DNA of 64,000 nucleotides, taken from assembly GCA_036674765.1 (NCBI GenBank), contig JARVKI010000140.1, positions 16,057 to 80,056 on the forward strand. The letters run 5' to 3'. Source of the DNA: Seiridium cupressi (lineage: Eukaryota; Ascomycota; Sordariomycetes; Amphisphaeriales; Sporocadaceae). How positions within the stretch are numbered: the first letter of the stretch is position 1; the number at the start of each line of letters is the position of its first letter. A program made the translations under genes and the position numbers. The notes under the pieces are model-generated. The model had not been told where the DNA came from and did not search any database. It saw only the letters and a list, made by a program, of their open reading frames with translations. Shown in pieces: positions 11,297 through 23,411 of this stretch.

Positions 11297-13284
11297 AGGT
11301 GGCAAAGCGACTGTATATCATCAGATATGATATCAGTACTACGAGCAGGTCAGCGCGATTGCGGCGTGACCCTACGTGAATTGGCTGGGACCATGGTCAA
11401 ATTGTTATGAAATATGCAAATAAATTTATACGTTCCCTGAAGTAAGGATCACAATCTCTCGAGTCTATGTCGTTCCCATTGGTACATGCTCGCCACCTTT
11501 AGTGTTGCCCCCAAGTGTCCATTCTTCTGATTCTTGAGTAATATGTTCGTACTCGTCTTCTGGTACACGGGGCATCATGGACGCATATTTGCTTGGCTAT
11601 GTCAGATAAGTTCCAATAAATCAAATGCCGACCATTACATCATTATTCTTGCTATAATCACCCATCATAAATTACAGATCCAGCCCATAGTATCGCTCTA
11701 TAACGTTTATGATGCCATTGAACTGACCTAACGAACAGTGAGCAAAGCGATGCGCTCGCACAAAGTCAAAAATACAGCTTCGCAAAGCAAAGCGGAGATT
11801 CGCAATTCTTCATATCATAGATTGCCACCGGTCGCACCACGATTGCAGACCTTATTCAAGGTGCTAGAAACAGGGTGGGATTCTCGGCACAGAAAGCCTC
11901 AAGCCCCGGAAATGATAAGAGGGTAGCCATTCAAGACTCAACACAACTTCTTGCGGCTTACCACAGGCGAGATATTGTACTAGTCATGTGCCTTGTCACG
12001 GCTCCGTATCCGACCGCGAAGAGTACATATGTACCTAACCATATGGAATTTCTCTGATGCCCAACACGAATTTCAGAATGATAAGGGCTGACGCGCGTAA
12101 CTCAAATTGTGAAGCTTCACTATCTGTATTAAGACTAATTCATGGGGTATCACAAAGCCACCAGGGAGCAGTTTTGGCGCGACGACGATCATCATACGCT
12201 GCGTCAAGCTCCAGCCAGGTCGTCGAACCCAACGGTCATCACACTGGGTCTAAGCCTTTTGCTCCAGTGGAGCCAACGACCGCGGAGTTAGCTGTCTTGC
12301 ACGTGGGCAATGTCATGCACACGCAATCAAGAGGCAAGATCTAGAACAGCCAAGCTTTTTCTAGAGATTCACCCTATCGTGCTCGACAAAGCCCCCACGT
12401 CGGAACAATCGTCAATGCCAAGACAGCAGGTTGCAGCGGGCTTCAAGCTGGCAGGCTTAGCCATACTGGTGCACGGCAGATCAGCACGATTACCGACATG
12501 TCATGTGCCAGGGGTGCGACGTCGCGTCTCAGGTACCCGCACAATAAGCAGTCTTGGCAAGGCGACTGCCAAGAACAGATGCTACTTAAGTTGATCGTTA
12601 TAGTTGCATCAACTATTATAGCAGGACCGGGGTTGTATCCTCTCGCATGGTGTTTTTTGCGTGGTATTATGCTTCATTTGTTGAAATCAGTGCTTCGACA
12701 AAGTCGGCACAGCCAAATGCGGAAGGCGACTGGGGCATTGGTGGGTCTAGACGCGTGGCCACCACTTCGGGCAGATGAATGCATCAGACCCAAGATGCGG
12801 CTACGACCATGTGCTGCCAGGGACTGCTACCGTGGGACAACCGAGAAATAGTCGGTCTACTCCTTATCATCCTATAACACGGTTCATAAGGCCAAATCAT
12901 TTTGGTTTAGCCACCTTCTAAAATGGTTCGGGGTGGCATTTTCTATAGCGCCTGTGGCCAGCGGTGTCGATGGGTGAGGTCGGCTTTGCTGGCACATCTG
13001 CGACTCAGTAAATTGTTCGGGGAACATAGCAAAACGGGAATGTGTCTCTGTAACTCTGGTAGTTTTCGTAATTGCTGCACGAGGACCCCTTCCAGAACTG
13101 CCGCAGCGACTGGTGGCTACATGTATCAATGGCGACTTGGGTCGAGCGGTCTCGATCCCTGACCGATCGGTTGGCGGTGATCCGAAGACTTTGAAAAGAC
13201 TTATATGAATAAGAAGCCTCCTTCGCTTGGTCCGAGTTGGAATCAGAGAATTGTGTCAATCATTCATCATCACACTCTTTTACG
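11297..13284. other. Intergenic, 2 kb, no supported gene
   Basis: Normal-composition sequence between the kinase-like gene and the GH3 gene. Several overlapping frames of 60-117 codons occur, but none has domain motifs, splice continuity or family resemblance. The promoter of the GH3 gene should lie at the right end. Confidence 0.5.
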
Positions 13285-15823
13285 ATGAAGGTAGCTGGAA
13301 GTTTCCGCGGCCTCGCGGCACTTTCGAGTGTAGCCGTCGCCTTGGCTGTGACTAACTCCTCTACCGTCACGAATTCTTCGTCGTCCTCCGCTGCACCTCC
13401 CGCTCCCATCTTGGGAGATGGAACTGGTAAGTTTGGCTGTCCATTACTCGCATTGGCGGAAGAGCATAAGTTGACACGTAATTAGTCGACCTTGGTATCG
13501 CCTCAGATGCCTTCGAGAAGGCTAAAGCCCTTGTGGCTAAGATGACAAATGCCCAGAAGATCAAGGTCATTACTGGACAGAGCGTGCAAGGTACCACCGG
13601 TGCATCTTTCCCTGCATTGAGCTCTCATGATGGTATCGCCGGAGTGAACCAAGATTTCTTGTAAGTAGCGGCCAGATGCACCAGATGTCATGGAAGCCTA
13701 CTGACCTATTCATGGTTAGTGTTTCGGGCTTTGCCGAGCCTATGGCGACAACCATGACATGGAACCGCGACCTGTTTGAAGCTCACTCCAAAGCATTGGG
13801 CGACGAGTTCTATGGGCTGGGATACAATCTCATCATGGGTCCTGTAGCCAGCCCTCTCGGTCGTGACCCTTACGGTGGCCGACTGCCGGAAGGATACTCA
13901 CCAGAGCCCTACCTTGCAGGCGCCATGATGGGGGTGGCTACGGCTGGTATCAATGCTGCTGGAGTTGTTACTGTTGGTCGCCACTATCTTCTCAACGAAC
14001 AAGAGACCAACCGTATGAACGGCGGATACTCTTCCAACGCTGATGATAAGACAATCAACGAGATGTATCTGTGGCCGTTTGCAGATGCTGTCAAGAACGG
14101 TCTGATGGGAGTCATGTGTGGTATGAACAAGGTCAACACCAGCTTCTCTTGTGAGAGCGACAAGAACCTCAATGGCTACCTAAAGACCAACATCGGCTTT
14201 CCGGGTCTCGTTATGCCAGACGTCTCTTCGCAACATACTGCTCTGGGCTCAGCGAATGCTGGTCTTGACCGTGGATCAGCCGGCTATTGGTCCGAGGTGA
14301 CTATGTTACAGGCAATCAAGGCGGGCACACTTACGCAAGACCGTTTGGACGACATGGCAGTCCGCAACATCATCGGCTACTACTTTGTTGGACTGGACAA
14401 CGGATTGCAGCCGGCGAGGGGCAGCACTACGGAAAACCGAAACGTTCGTGGCAACCACTCCACCATCATCCGACAGGTCGGCCGTGAAGCCATCATTCTA
14501 CTTAAGAACGAAGTCACCGGCGGCACCGGACTGCCCCTAAACAAGCCCGGCACTGTGGCTCTTTTTGGTTCGCATGCCGGGCCTGCTATGGCCGGACCCA
14601 ACCAAGGATTCTCTGTTGGTGGAACACCTAGCGATATCTACCAAGGCCATCTAGCTACTGCGTGCGGTTCCGGTGATGCATCCCTCCCTTATCTCATCAC
14701 TCCCTACGATGTCATCAACACCCGCGTCGCTGACGAGGGCGGTATGGTCTGGTGGGTCATGAACAACACGTACACCCCCAGTTCCTTCGGCGGCTTCCCT
14801 GGCGGAGGCCCCGGCGGAGGTGGTGGCGGCGGAGGTCCAGGTGGTGGTCTAAACAACTCGGCCGACGTGACTGACTCTGCAGACTCGGCTGACTCAGTGC
14901 TCCGAAAACGACAAGGCCCTGGCGGTGGTGGATTCAACTCGGGTACGGGTGCGACACCGTCGATTCCGGACTATGCCGAGAATGCGGATGTCTGTCTTGT
15001 TTTTATGAACTCCTGGTCAGGCGAAGGTGCTGATAGGAAGGAACTGTCAAACGTTGACCAAGACACTCTGGTCACTACGGTCGCAAAGACCTGCAACAAC
15101 ACCATCGTCGTCGGCAACTTTGCAGGTCCACGAGTATTGGATGCATGGATTGAGAACGAGAACGTCAAAGCCGTCCTCTATTCCGGCCTACTCGGCCAAG
15201 AAAGTGGAAGGGCTATTGCGGACGTCCTGTTCGGCGATGTCAACCCTAGCGGCAAGCTGACGCACACCATCGCCAAGAACGCTTCGGATTATCCCACGCC
15301 AACGTGCGAAACCAAGCAATGCGACTTCACTGAAGGTGTTTTCCTCGACTACAGATGGTTCCAGGCCAATGAGATGGAGGTGCGGTACCCGTTCGGCTAC
15401 GGTCTCAGCTACACAACTTTCACCTATGGCGACGTCACGGCTACTGTCACCAACCAGACCGCCATCTCTTCCAAGTACCCAACCGGCATTCTCAGTCTTG
15501 GTGGCCAGACTGACTTGTTCGACGAAGTGCTTACTGTCACGACTACAGTACAGAACTCGGGTGCTGTCACTGGCGCCGAAGTTGCGCAACTGTACATCAG
15601 CTTCCCTGAAGAAGCTGCCCAGCCTCCGAAGATCTTGCGTGGATTTGAAAAGGTCAATCTCACGAGCGGCGCCAGTGCCGATGTCACCTTCAGCGTACGT
15701 AGAAAGGATATCAGTTATTGGGATACCGTGGCTCAGGCATTTGCCATCGCGACCGGCGAGTACACTCTGTCAGTTGGAGCATCTTCGGAAGACATCAAGG
15801 GTAGCGCAACTATTACTGTTTAG
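13285..15823 (+). CDS. Secreted glycoside hydrolase family 3 (beta-glucosidase-like)
   Basis: Exons 13285-13426, 13486-13660 and 13720-15823 give 806 aa. The start MKVAGSFRGLAALSSVAVAL is a typical signal peptide. GH3 landmarks run in order: SSHDGIAGV, then LGRDPYGGRLPEGYSPEPYL (152-171), the catalytic-nucleophile block GLVMPD with Asp at about 273, SWSGEGADR in the (alpha/beta)6 domain, PFGYGLSYTTF, and a C-terminal fibronectin-III-like domain. Such enzymes release glucose from beta-glucosides outside the cell. Three oddities: the substrate-binding Lys-His pair is Arg-His (GRHYLLNEQE, about 193), the usual nucleophile-loop Trp (SDW) is Val (PDV), and a Gly-rich insertion (about 462-482) plus an acidic and RKR stretch interrupts the second domain. 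The fold is certain; activity and specificity are not. Confidence 0.93.
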
Positions 15824-16834
15824 GCTTTCATAGACTTTTTTTCCATTACAGTCATAGGCTAGCAACCGTATCAGTCCTAATAACATCAGATCCTTCTCCT
15901 GCTGAGAACATAACCATTTTCATGGCATGAATGTTGTGACACGACCACTGGCTTATGAGCCCGGGAGGAAGTCTCGATCATTAGTGGCGGGCTATAACTA
16001 TGTCGCTGCGAAGTGAATCTTCACGATCGCTTTACGTAGAGTTTAGTCCGTAAATCAGTATCAGTGTGGTGCAACTATCCCAACTGCGACGTGAAATGTC
16101 GCGCTCGTGAGGTGCATGCATCGGTACGGTGACTACTCAATAAACTATCTCACCGCATCTAGTCGGTCGCGTTCCGCCCAAGCGAAATGCAGGGCTCCGG
16201 AATGCGGGCGACATCAGGACAGAAAAGTCAACCATGTGCACGTTATCGGTTCATAATCCTAAACAAGGGTTTCCTCCGCTGTCGTGCAGCGCTTTCTGAA
16301 AGAGGCAGCTGTGCATATGTCTCATCAAAATGAGCTATGGCCCCTGCAACTGCCACCGTGGGCGGTTGAAGTCACCGTAATAATATCATGATTAAGATCG
16401 ATGCAGGGTTCCCACTACAGCGAAAATACATGCCAGCGACAATATCTAGTAAGGGACAAGATTAGAATATTCTGTTGTACGCGTGGTCATCAACCACTTG
16501 CCCACCGATAACGGCAATGTCCTAATGCAATAAGATAACTCTAAAGGCCGCGAGAAGAACTTGGGTCCAATTTATCACATGGCGTACTGCGAGGAATTAC
16601 GCCTCTACCATTTCAATACATCTTTTCGGGCTAGTCTACTTTCCTTGCCTTCCATAATGCTTGGGCGGCACAACATTGGTCAGATTGCTACTCCAGCTTA
16701 ATCTCACCTTCGGCCTAAACAAAGACATCTGCGAACACTCATAAACTATTGTTACACATTGCAAGCGAGATCTCACTAAATTGTTCGTAAAAGTCCAATT
16801 GAGTCACCAGCGGCCATTGCATATATTGAGCACA
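15824..16834. other. Intergenic, no gene seen
   Basis: About 1 kb between the GH3 gene and the flavodoxin-like gene, both on the plus strand. I see no coding, repeat or RNA gene. It presumably holds the GH3 3' end and the next promoter. Confidence 0.5.
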
Positions 16835-17995
16835 ATGTCTGAGCGACCATTCCAGATCCTCGGCCTGTGTAATGGCAGCAAGGAGGGAAACTCTGAGGCC
16901 CTCCTCAAGACTGCGTTGCAATCTCTTCAGAGTACCAGCACGAAACCTACGAAGGTCTCTTGGGTGCATATTCCCTCCGTTGAGATACCGCGCAACCCAA
17001 AGCCGCTGGCTTCCGCGGCCGACATCTCAGTTGGCAATGTCGTGTCCATGAAATCGGGTGTTCAGTCTCAGAGCAATGCCAAAGATGATAGGCGTGCTAT
17101 CCTAGATGCAATTCTCGATGCTGATGCACTTATCTTTGCGACGCCGGTCTACTCGCACCAACCGCCAGGCTTCCTGAAGGCCGTCACGGACCGCATTCTG
17201 GGTCCATACACGGATGCAGCCTTTGTGGAGCGCGTGCTCGAGCGAAAGAAGGCTGGCGATCCCAAGTTCAAGGATCAGCGGATTGATGCACGCGTACTGA
17301 AGCCTCGAGTGGTGGGCTTCTTGGTTGTTTCGGGATCATCACGGAATGAGCAGATCACCATGGCTCTACCGACACTACACCAATTCGTGTATCCCCTCCA
17401 AGCCAAAGTGGTGGACCAGGTAGTCCTTGCGGGCTATGCGAGTCCAGGTTCGGTGATATACAAGAATGGCGGAAAGGCTCTGGAGCGTGCGCGAGAGCTG
17501 GGCAGGAACGTTGCTAGCCAGCTCGGCAAGGAGTTCGATGTCGCCAAGTATTTCGGCCCAGAGCCTGTCGGTGCGTGTCCGCAATGCCATCTGGCAAAGC
17601 TGGACTTCTTCGGTGGCGATTCAGCTGAGATAGGCTGCGTCGTTTGCGGACTAAGGGGGAATCTGGTAGTCCAGGACGGCAAAGTCGTTCCCTCTTGGAC
17701 GTCGGACTTAAGTTGGAGCTGCATAACTCTTGAGGGCAAGCGTTTACATGCGGATCATATTCAGGAAGATAGTACGGAAGAAGCAAATGTTTTGAAGTCG
17801 TTTCCTGCTTCTAAAGCCGAAGCGACGAAGAGAACCCTGCTTGACGTTAACATTCCGCATTTGGAACTCCCAAGCAGCAAAGCAGCTGCAACACTTAGCT
17901 CAAGCTATGTTCCTAAAGGGTTTGGAAGTCTAGGTAATCTTTGGGACTTCATTAAATCTTCCTATACACTTCTTCTGAAACAGAGAAAGACTTAG
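16835..17995 (+). CDS. Flavodoxin-fold NAD(P)H-dependent FMN reductase-like protein with two CxxC pairs
   Basis: Single-exon gene of 386 aa. I chose the ATG at 16835 (MSERPFQILG, good ACAATGTC context) over an in-frame ATG 18 codons upstream, because the flavodoxin fold starts directly after it. GLCNGSKEGNS (about 11-20) fits the FMN-phosphate loop, and ADALIFATPVYSHQPPGFLK (about 96-115) is the signature of FMN reductases and iron-sulfur flavoproteins (TPVYxxxxxGxLK). A later segment with CPQC (248-251) and CVVC (268-271) could bind zinc or an Fe-S cluster. It is followed by about 115 residues I do not recognise and a hydrophobic patch near the end. It probably moves electrons from NAD(P)H through FMN; the acceptor is unknown. 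Confidence 0.82.
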   Translation: MSERPFQILGLCNGSKEGNSEALLKTALQSLQSTSTKPTKVSWVHIPSVEIPRNPKPLASAADISVGNVVSMKSGVQSQSNAKDDRRAILDAILDADALIFATPVYSHQPPGFLKAVTDRILGPYTDAAFVERVLERKKAGDPKFKDQRIDARVLKPRVVGFLVVSGSSRNEQITMALPTLHQFVYPLQAKVVDQVVLAGYASPGSVIYKNGGKALERARELGRNVASQLGKEFDVAKYFGPEPVGACPQCHLAKLDFFGGDSAEIGCVVCGLRGNLVVQDGKVVPSWTSDLSWSCITLEGKRLHADHIQEDSTEEANVLKSFPASKAEATKRTLLDVNIPHLELPSSKAAATLSSSYVPKGFGSLGNLWDFIKSSYTLLLKQRKT

Positions 17996-19427
17996 CAAGT
18001 CGGGCGGCTTGGAGTGGTATAGATGGTTCATTGCAGCTACTAGACTAGACGCAAAGGGCGGAGACTTGATAGCCTTAGGAATAACCTGGATAGATGATTT
18101 TCCCATTTGCAACGACCATTACTTGTTTAGTGTTATCAAATGCATCTAGATACGAGAGTCTCCGGGAAGAGCCTCTAATTTGACCACAGAAGATCTTGTT
18201 GGATATTCTCACCCGTGAATAGTATTGTTTTCGAATGTAATGATTTATATGCCCTGATCATGCTTCTAGTCCATTTTTGATACATAAAACTTCTGCGACA
18301 CGCACTTAAACACCATGATACTCTCTCTCGTCCATATTCCATTCACGGTCGAACGGACTCGGGAGGCGCTGGACACTGCTTTCGTCCCCTTCGCCACATC
18401 ACGCAAACATGGAGCTATCCGGAATTTCCGCGATATCACGCGGAATGGCGGAGGAATGAATGGAGGTTGACACTAAATTATTTCCGGAGCAACCTGGAAT
18501 CATTTGGCAGTCCGGCGTATGCACGCGCATTCTGATTATGGCACACTCGGCCGGTCTTCAGGCATGTGGGCATAAAACGGGTATTGCGACGAATACAGCG
18601 AAGGGGACACCACATGCAGGGAGAGGCGCTAAGAAAGGTGAATAGTGGATCTTTCCATAGGTCCCCTGGCCCCGGTTAGTGCCCTGGACCAGCATGGAAA
18701 GCTTATCGCGGCCCTACACGGCAGGGGGTAGGACGGTTCGGGCAGTTCATGAACAGCTGCAGCCGGGACCTTAGTGTGGCAGTCAGTGAATCGGCAGCTT
18801 GCCCAGCAGAGGCTCAGTGCCGAGATCAGCAACACACATGCATTAGTGGCACCTTTCCGCGTGGGGGCTTTAACGCGTAAGCACGTAATTCGAAGCGCTG
18901 GTGGGGTGCTAGCACCCTGCAATTGCCATCTAAACAGGCAATGTAATACTCCCCCATCGACAACGTGGTTCCAGTCCGTCCGGGGCAGGACCGCTGAGCC
19001 TGTGTTGAGGCATGTGGCTGATTAGCACTGGTTGATAGTGACTTTGACCTTCGATCACTGTAACCGTGTATATATGGGAATGGCACTGAGTTATCAAACT
19101 CGTCATCACAATGGAGTCCAAAGGTCTACCGATGTGAATAAAACGTCCCATCCAATGCTTGCGTGTACTCCTGCCCGGCCTGGTAAGGTGCCAAAGGGCC
19201 GGAGATAGCGGCCATGATACCGTAGTATTATGACTTCTGTTGATGCAACCAATATATGCAGATATGCTTTGGACCATGCCTGCCTGCATCAAGCATAGCT
19301 CTGGCCATCCATCGACTTCTTGTTCGCAAAAGATCACGACTGTGTATTCATGTTTAGCAAAGTACTATCGCTTCTTGCCTCTTGCCATTCAAGACGTTCG
19401 CCGCTACTTTCCCCAAGTCGCAACAAG
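17996..19427. other. Intergenic, no gene seen
   Basis: About 1.4 kb with no supported coding on either strand. The right end is the leader of the glycosyltransferase gene. An in-frame ATG exists at 19320, but its 36-residue extension (Cys/Ser/Arg-rich) does not look like part of the protein. Confidence 0.5.
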
Positions 19428-21182
19428 ATGACCGCCAACGAAAACTCGATAGGCAATGGCGACAGCACCCTGGTGACTAACGGCACCGGGTCAGAGGCAC
19501 CAAGAGATGCCACAGTAGATGATGGTACCAACACGACAAAGAACGGCGAGGCAGGCGAGGTTAAAACACCAGAGCTCAACGAGACGGCTATCAAAATAGC
19601 CGAGAATACTGCTGAAACTGAGTATATCGCTGAAGCCATAGCGGAAACTGCGCCTGAACCAGCTATTACATCTACCGATCCTTCTGTGGAAATCGAACAC
19701 ACCGAAGAACCCAAGATCTTAGAAACCACAAAGCCTGAAGAACCCACCATTGCTGAGGAAGCCGTTCCACTGAAAGTAGAGAGTCATGCCACGACCAATG
19801 GATACACCCATGTTTCAGTGGCTGATGTCCACAAGAAACCTCTACTCTTGTTAACGGCACCGCCAGTCATGGGCCACACAACACCTCTTCTTCGTCTTGC
19901 CACGCAGATGATTGAAAAAGGCTTCGAGATCATTTTCATGTCTACCACAGACTTTAAAAAGTCCATTGAGAAGACCGGTGCCGAGTTCTACGAGTCTAAA
20001 ACACCCTTTGCGGATATCAACTATCTGAAGTCCCGTCACACGCTTCCACCTGGCCTACCGACTCTCATGGCCGATATGGAGAACATGTTCATCAAGCAGA
20101 TGGGACCACGAAGCTTGGAACTCAAGTCGGCCCTGGAGCTGATCCGCGAGCGAAACCCATACCGAAGTGTTGTAATCATTACAGAGACTATGTCTTTGGC
20201 ACCAATGCCGTTCATCTACGGCGCACCGCTACCAAAGGGATACGACATGTTTCCGAAGACGATCAACATCAACACCGTCCCAATCATGCTTCTGAGCATG
20301 GATACGGGAATCACGGGATCGGGGCTTCCACCGGATTCCAGCGAGTCTGGTCGGGCAAGAAACAAGTTCATGAATCAAATGGTCGTCCGAGGCCCGTTTG
20401 GCGGTACCGATAGAGTGTTCCACCAGGCACTCAAAGATCTTGGATGCACCTCCCTGCCCAAAGCATTCTTCCAGAACGCCTGGCTAGAGTCATACGATAC
20501 CACCTTTCAGATGTGCGTGCCCAGCCTCGAGTACCCACGATCGGACCTTCATCTCTCTATCCGCTTCACTGGGGCATTGCCCAAGCTTGAGCTTGACCCA
20601 AACTTCCCATACCCATCATGGTGGGATGAGATCAAGTCGAACGCCGCGCTGCCTGCAGCCGACCGCAAGAAGGTTGTCGCTGTGGCCCAAGGTACAGTCG
20701 CTCTCGATTATGAGGACTTGCTCATTCCGACTATCAAGGGCTTGGCTGCGCGCCTAGACGTCATTGTTGTCGCTCTCTTGGGAGTAAGAGGCGCATCACT
20801 TCCCAGTGATATTGAAGTTCCTTCTAACGTCCGAGTCATTGATTTCTTGCCTTATGACGCCATTCTTGAGTATGCCGACATTTTCGTTACCAACGGTGGA
20901 TATGGCGGTATCGCGCACGGTGTTTTGAACGGCGTGCCTATGATCCTGGCTGGCACATCTGAGGATAAAGCCGAGGTTTGCGCTCGAGGCGCATATGCAG
21001 GATTCGCCATCAATCTCCAAGTCCAGCGGCCCACGGGTGAACAGATCGCAGCAGCAAGCGAGAAGATCTTCACCGATCCCACCTTTAAGCACAGAGCATT
21101 GCGGCTCCAGCAAGAGAATGAAGATTTAGATGCTGTGTCGATCATTGAGCGGCAGATCATCAAGTACGGAAAGGCTGCATAA
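19428..21182 (+). CDS. UDP-glycosyltransferase, GT1 family, with acidic N-terminal extension
   Basis: Single-exon gene of 584 aa. Residues 1 to about 135 are a Glu/Thr/Ala-rich, probably disordered extension. The GT-B fold then starts with LLLLTAPPVMGHTTPLLRL (MGHTTP at 148-153, the acceptor-side G-H-T-P motif). The donor-sugar block near the C-terminus reads VTNGGYGGIAHGVLNGVPMI (487-506), followed by AGTSEDKAEVCARGAYAG. This matches the MGT/UGT type that moves sugar from UDP-sugar to small lipophilic acceptors. The usual His of the THGG motif is Asn. No signal peptide or membrane anchor is evident, so it is probably cytosolic. Two MFS genes follow at once, hinting at glycoside export, but only by proximity. 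Confidence 0.92.
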   Translation: MTANENSIGNGDSTLVTNGTGSEAPRDATVDDGTNTTKNGEAGEVKTPELNETAIKIAENTAETEYIAEAIAETAPEPAITSTDPSVEIEHTEEPKILETTKPEEPTIAEEAVPLKVESHATTNGYTHVSVADVHKKPLLLLTAPPVMGHTTPLLRLATQMIEKGFEIIFMSTTDFKKSIEKTGAEFYESKTPFADINYLKSRHTLPPGLPTLMADMENMFIKQMGPRSLELKSALELIRERNPYRSVVIITETMSLAPMPFIYGAPLPKGYDMFPKTININTVPIMLLSMDTGITGSGLPPDSSESGRARNKFMNQMVVRGPFGGTDRVFHQALKDLGCTSLPKAFFQNAWLESYDTTFQMCVPSLEYPRSDLHLSIRFTGALPKLELDPNFPYPSWWDEIKSNAALPAADRKKVVAVAQGTVALDYEDLLIPTIKGLAARLDVIVVALLGVRGASLPSDIEVPSNVRVIDFLPYDAILEYADIFVTNGGYGGIAHGVLNGVPMILAGTSEDKAEVCARGAYAGFAINLQVQRPTGEQIAAASEKIFTDPTFKHRALRLQQENEDLDAVSIIERQIIKYGKAA

Positions 21183-21610
21183 ATGAAACATCTGCGGTCT
21201 GTGGTTCAGGGGTACGCTGGGCATGTAGATATTGTATTTCACTATTGCTAAATGAGAGTGCATTCCTACCGGTTTTCAATTATCACTCACCTGATTGAAT
21301 GTTCACATTTCTAAGTTCTCCAATGCTCAGGAGATATAACCAGGTTCTGTCGACAATCCACATTTCGTAGATTTGATAACGAAGTTCTCCGAAACTAGTA
21401 ACAAAGAAAGCACGAGACATCCATAGACGCAGCAACCATCTCCCACCTCATAATGTACTGAGTTCCAATAAGTTTGAATTATATCTCTGCACTAATATTG
21501 GTATCGTTCATACAATCTCATCCGAGCCAAGCCACTCAATCCATCAAACTCAATACCTAAGTTACCGCTATGCCCTATGCCTCATCAACAACAATATTTA
21601 ATCGAGTGAA
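21183..21610. other. Convergent 3' intergenic region
   Basis: About 430 bp between the 3' ends of the glycosyltransferase (plus) and an MFS transporter (minus). It should hold both 3' ends. Nothing else is seen. Confidence 0.5.
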
Positions 21611-23411
21611 CTACCAGTTAGCTTTGGTTGCTTCAAAGCGGTGGGAAGTTGCGATTCTCAATCGCTTGCCGTACAGCCAAAGAGGTATCGTCAGTAGCGA
21701 GAAGACGCCCATGAGCAGTGCAAAGATCCCGAATGGCTCTGCGGCACCGCGGTTCTGAACCCACTCGGCAACGAAGAAGGACCATGCGAAGCCGACGATA
21801 GCACGCAAGATGGCAGCGATGACGAAGCAATCGGCGGCCAGATACGAATACGCATCGATCAACTAGATGGGTCAGCACATGCGTTTTTGAGGAGTGTCTT
21901 TGCGCTATGCACGTATGACTCACGTAACTAAATCCAATGGATGGTGCTTGCATGAGCCCGAAGGCGATCATGCCATGTCCAAACTCCAATCCAACCCAAA
22001 CTAGAGGTCCAGGGTTCTGTGCGCAGAATCCGAAGACCAGGAAACCGGCTGTTGCAATGGCCAAAGACGGGAACATGGTGGGCAGTCGGCTCTCCGGCTC
22101 GACATACCGATGAGACTGATGCTGATGGCTGACCGAGGCCTTGAGCCGTGCATCGGACACCAGATAAGTGTAGACGCAGCCCAGCACAGTTCCGATCAAT
22201 GCACCAACATTGATGAGACCGACATTGTTGCCCCACAGGTATGGGGGCATAGCCAGCAGCTGGGGACCAATCGTCGAAATCGTGACAATACCACCGACGA
22301 GTCCTCCGTACTGAAGTGTCACTACCCAGGTTCCGGGTAAAGCAAGGACGCGCCAGGGGTTGGTAAAGTGGAACAGAACATTGCCTCGCGGCTTTCTGAA
22401 CCCCAATGACCGTCCAAATGTATAAGGCCTGCTGGTTTGTGCCACGACGTCATCCGATGCCTCAGCTGATACCTCAGTAACAAGCAAAGCGGAGCTTCTA
22501 TCGTACAGGGTTTCTGGCACGAGGAAGAAGGTCAACAACAGTGTTCCGGCCGCGATTCCAAGATCGATCCAGAAGATATACGACCAGCCATACTGCGCGG
22601 CGATGTTTCCACCAGCCAGACCTCCGACGATCGACCCAGTAGCCAGGAATAGGGTGTAAATAGCCTTCAGTACGGACGCAAATTAGCTTCATGTTCTAGA
22701 AAGGATTTCGGCGTAAATGCAATCAGGACCAACGAACCAATGCTCGGCCACGCTCGTCCACAAAATATACTTCACCAATGACAGCAGGTGCAACAGTATC
22801 TGCCGCCGCAGCTCCAATTCCCTGGAAGATTCGGGCAGCCAAAAGCGAGTCGTAGTTCGTAGCTAGCCCGCACCACAAGTCGGCGAGCGTGAGGATGAGG
22901 AGAGAACTAAGTAGAACAGGTCGGTGTCCTATGATATTAGATAGCGGCACCCACCAGATATTGGCGCCACCAATCAACAGGACAGTAACCTTCACCCAAT
23001 ATGTTAGTCACCAAAAACTTGTATACTTGCCACGGAATCATGCTCGCTACTCACTGCTATCAATCGACTCAACACTGGAAACGGCCGGATATCCTGCGGG
23101 AAAAACAGTGGCCACATCTGGAGTGCAGGGGCGATATTCGATGCAGAGAAGTTGGCAATGAACGAGTAAAGCGACAACACAAGCAGCACGGCATGTTTGC
23201 GCCAGATCGGCCAGTTCAGAGGATCAGCAGCATCCTGGGATGGCTTAGGAAAGCGGATGTGCGCACCCCCGTGACCATGACCATGACCGTGACCGTGCTC
23301 GTGGGAGATCGACTTGTTCTCGTCGCCAACAATGAGAACAACGGTCCCAGGAGGCGTTGCCGTCTTGATCTCCTCCTGGGAGATGGAAAACGCGTGCTTC
23401 CAGTCAGACAT
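21611..23411 (-). CDS. MFS transporter (DHA1-like) with a His-Gly repeat in its N-terminal tail
   Basis: Exons in transcript order are 23411-23055, 22989-22738, 22664-21924 and 21862-21611 (533 aa). All introns are phase 0; the donors are GTGAGT in introns 1 and 3 and a weaker GTTCGT in intron 2. The start MSDWKHAFSIS is preferred over an ATG 16 codons upstream. The cytosolic tail holds HEHGHGHGHGHGGAH, then the DPLNWPIWRK entry seen in fungal MFS proteins before helix 1. About 12 hydrophobic helices follow, with GHRPVLLSS (loop 2-3 motif), ARIFQGIGAAAADTVAPAV (helix 4) and ERGRALAIYTLF. It probably exports a small molecule at the plasma membrane. It is divergent from the next MFS gene. The His-rich run could bind metal or may be only a flexible linker. 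Confidence 0.9.
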
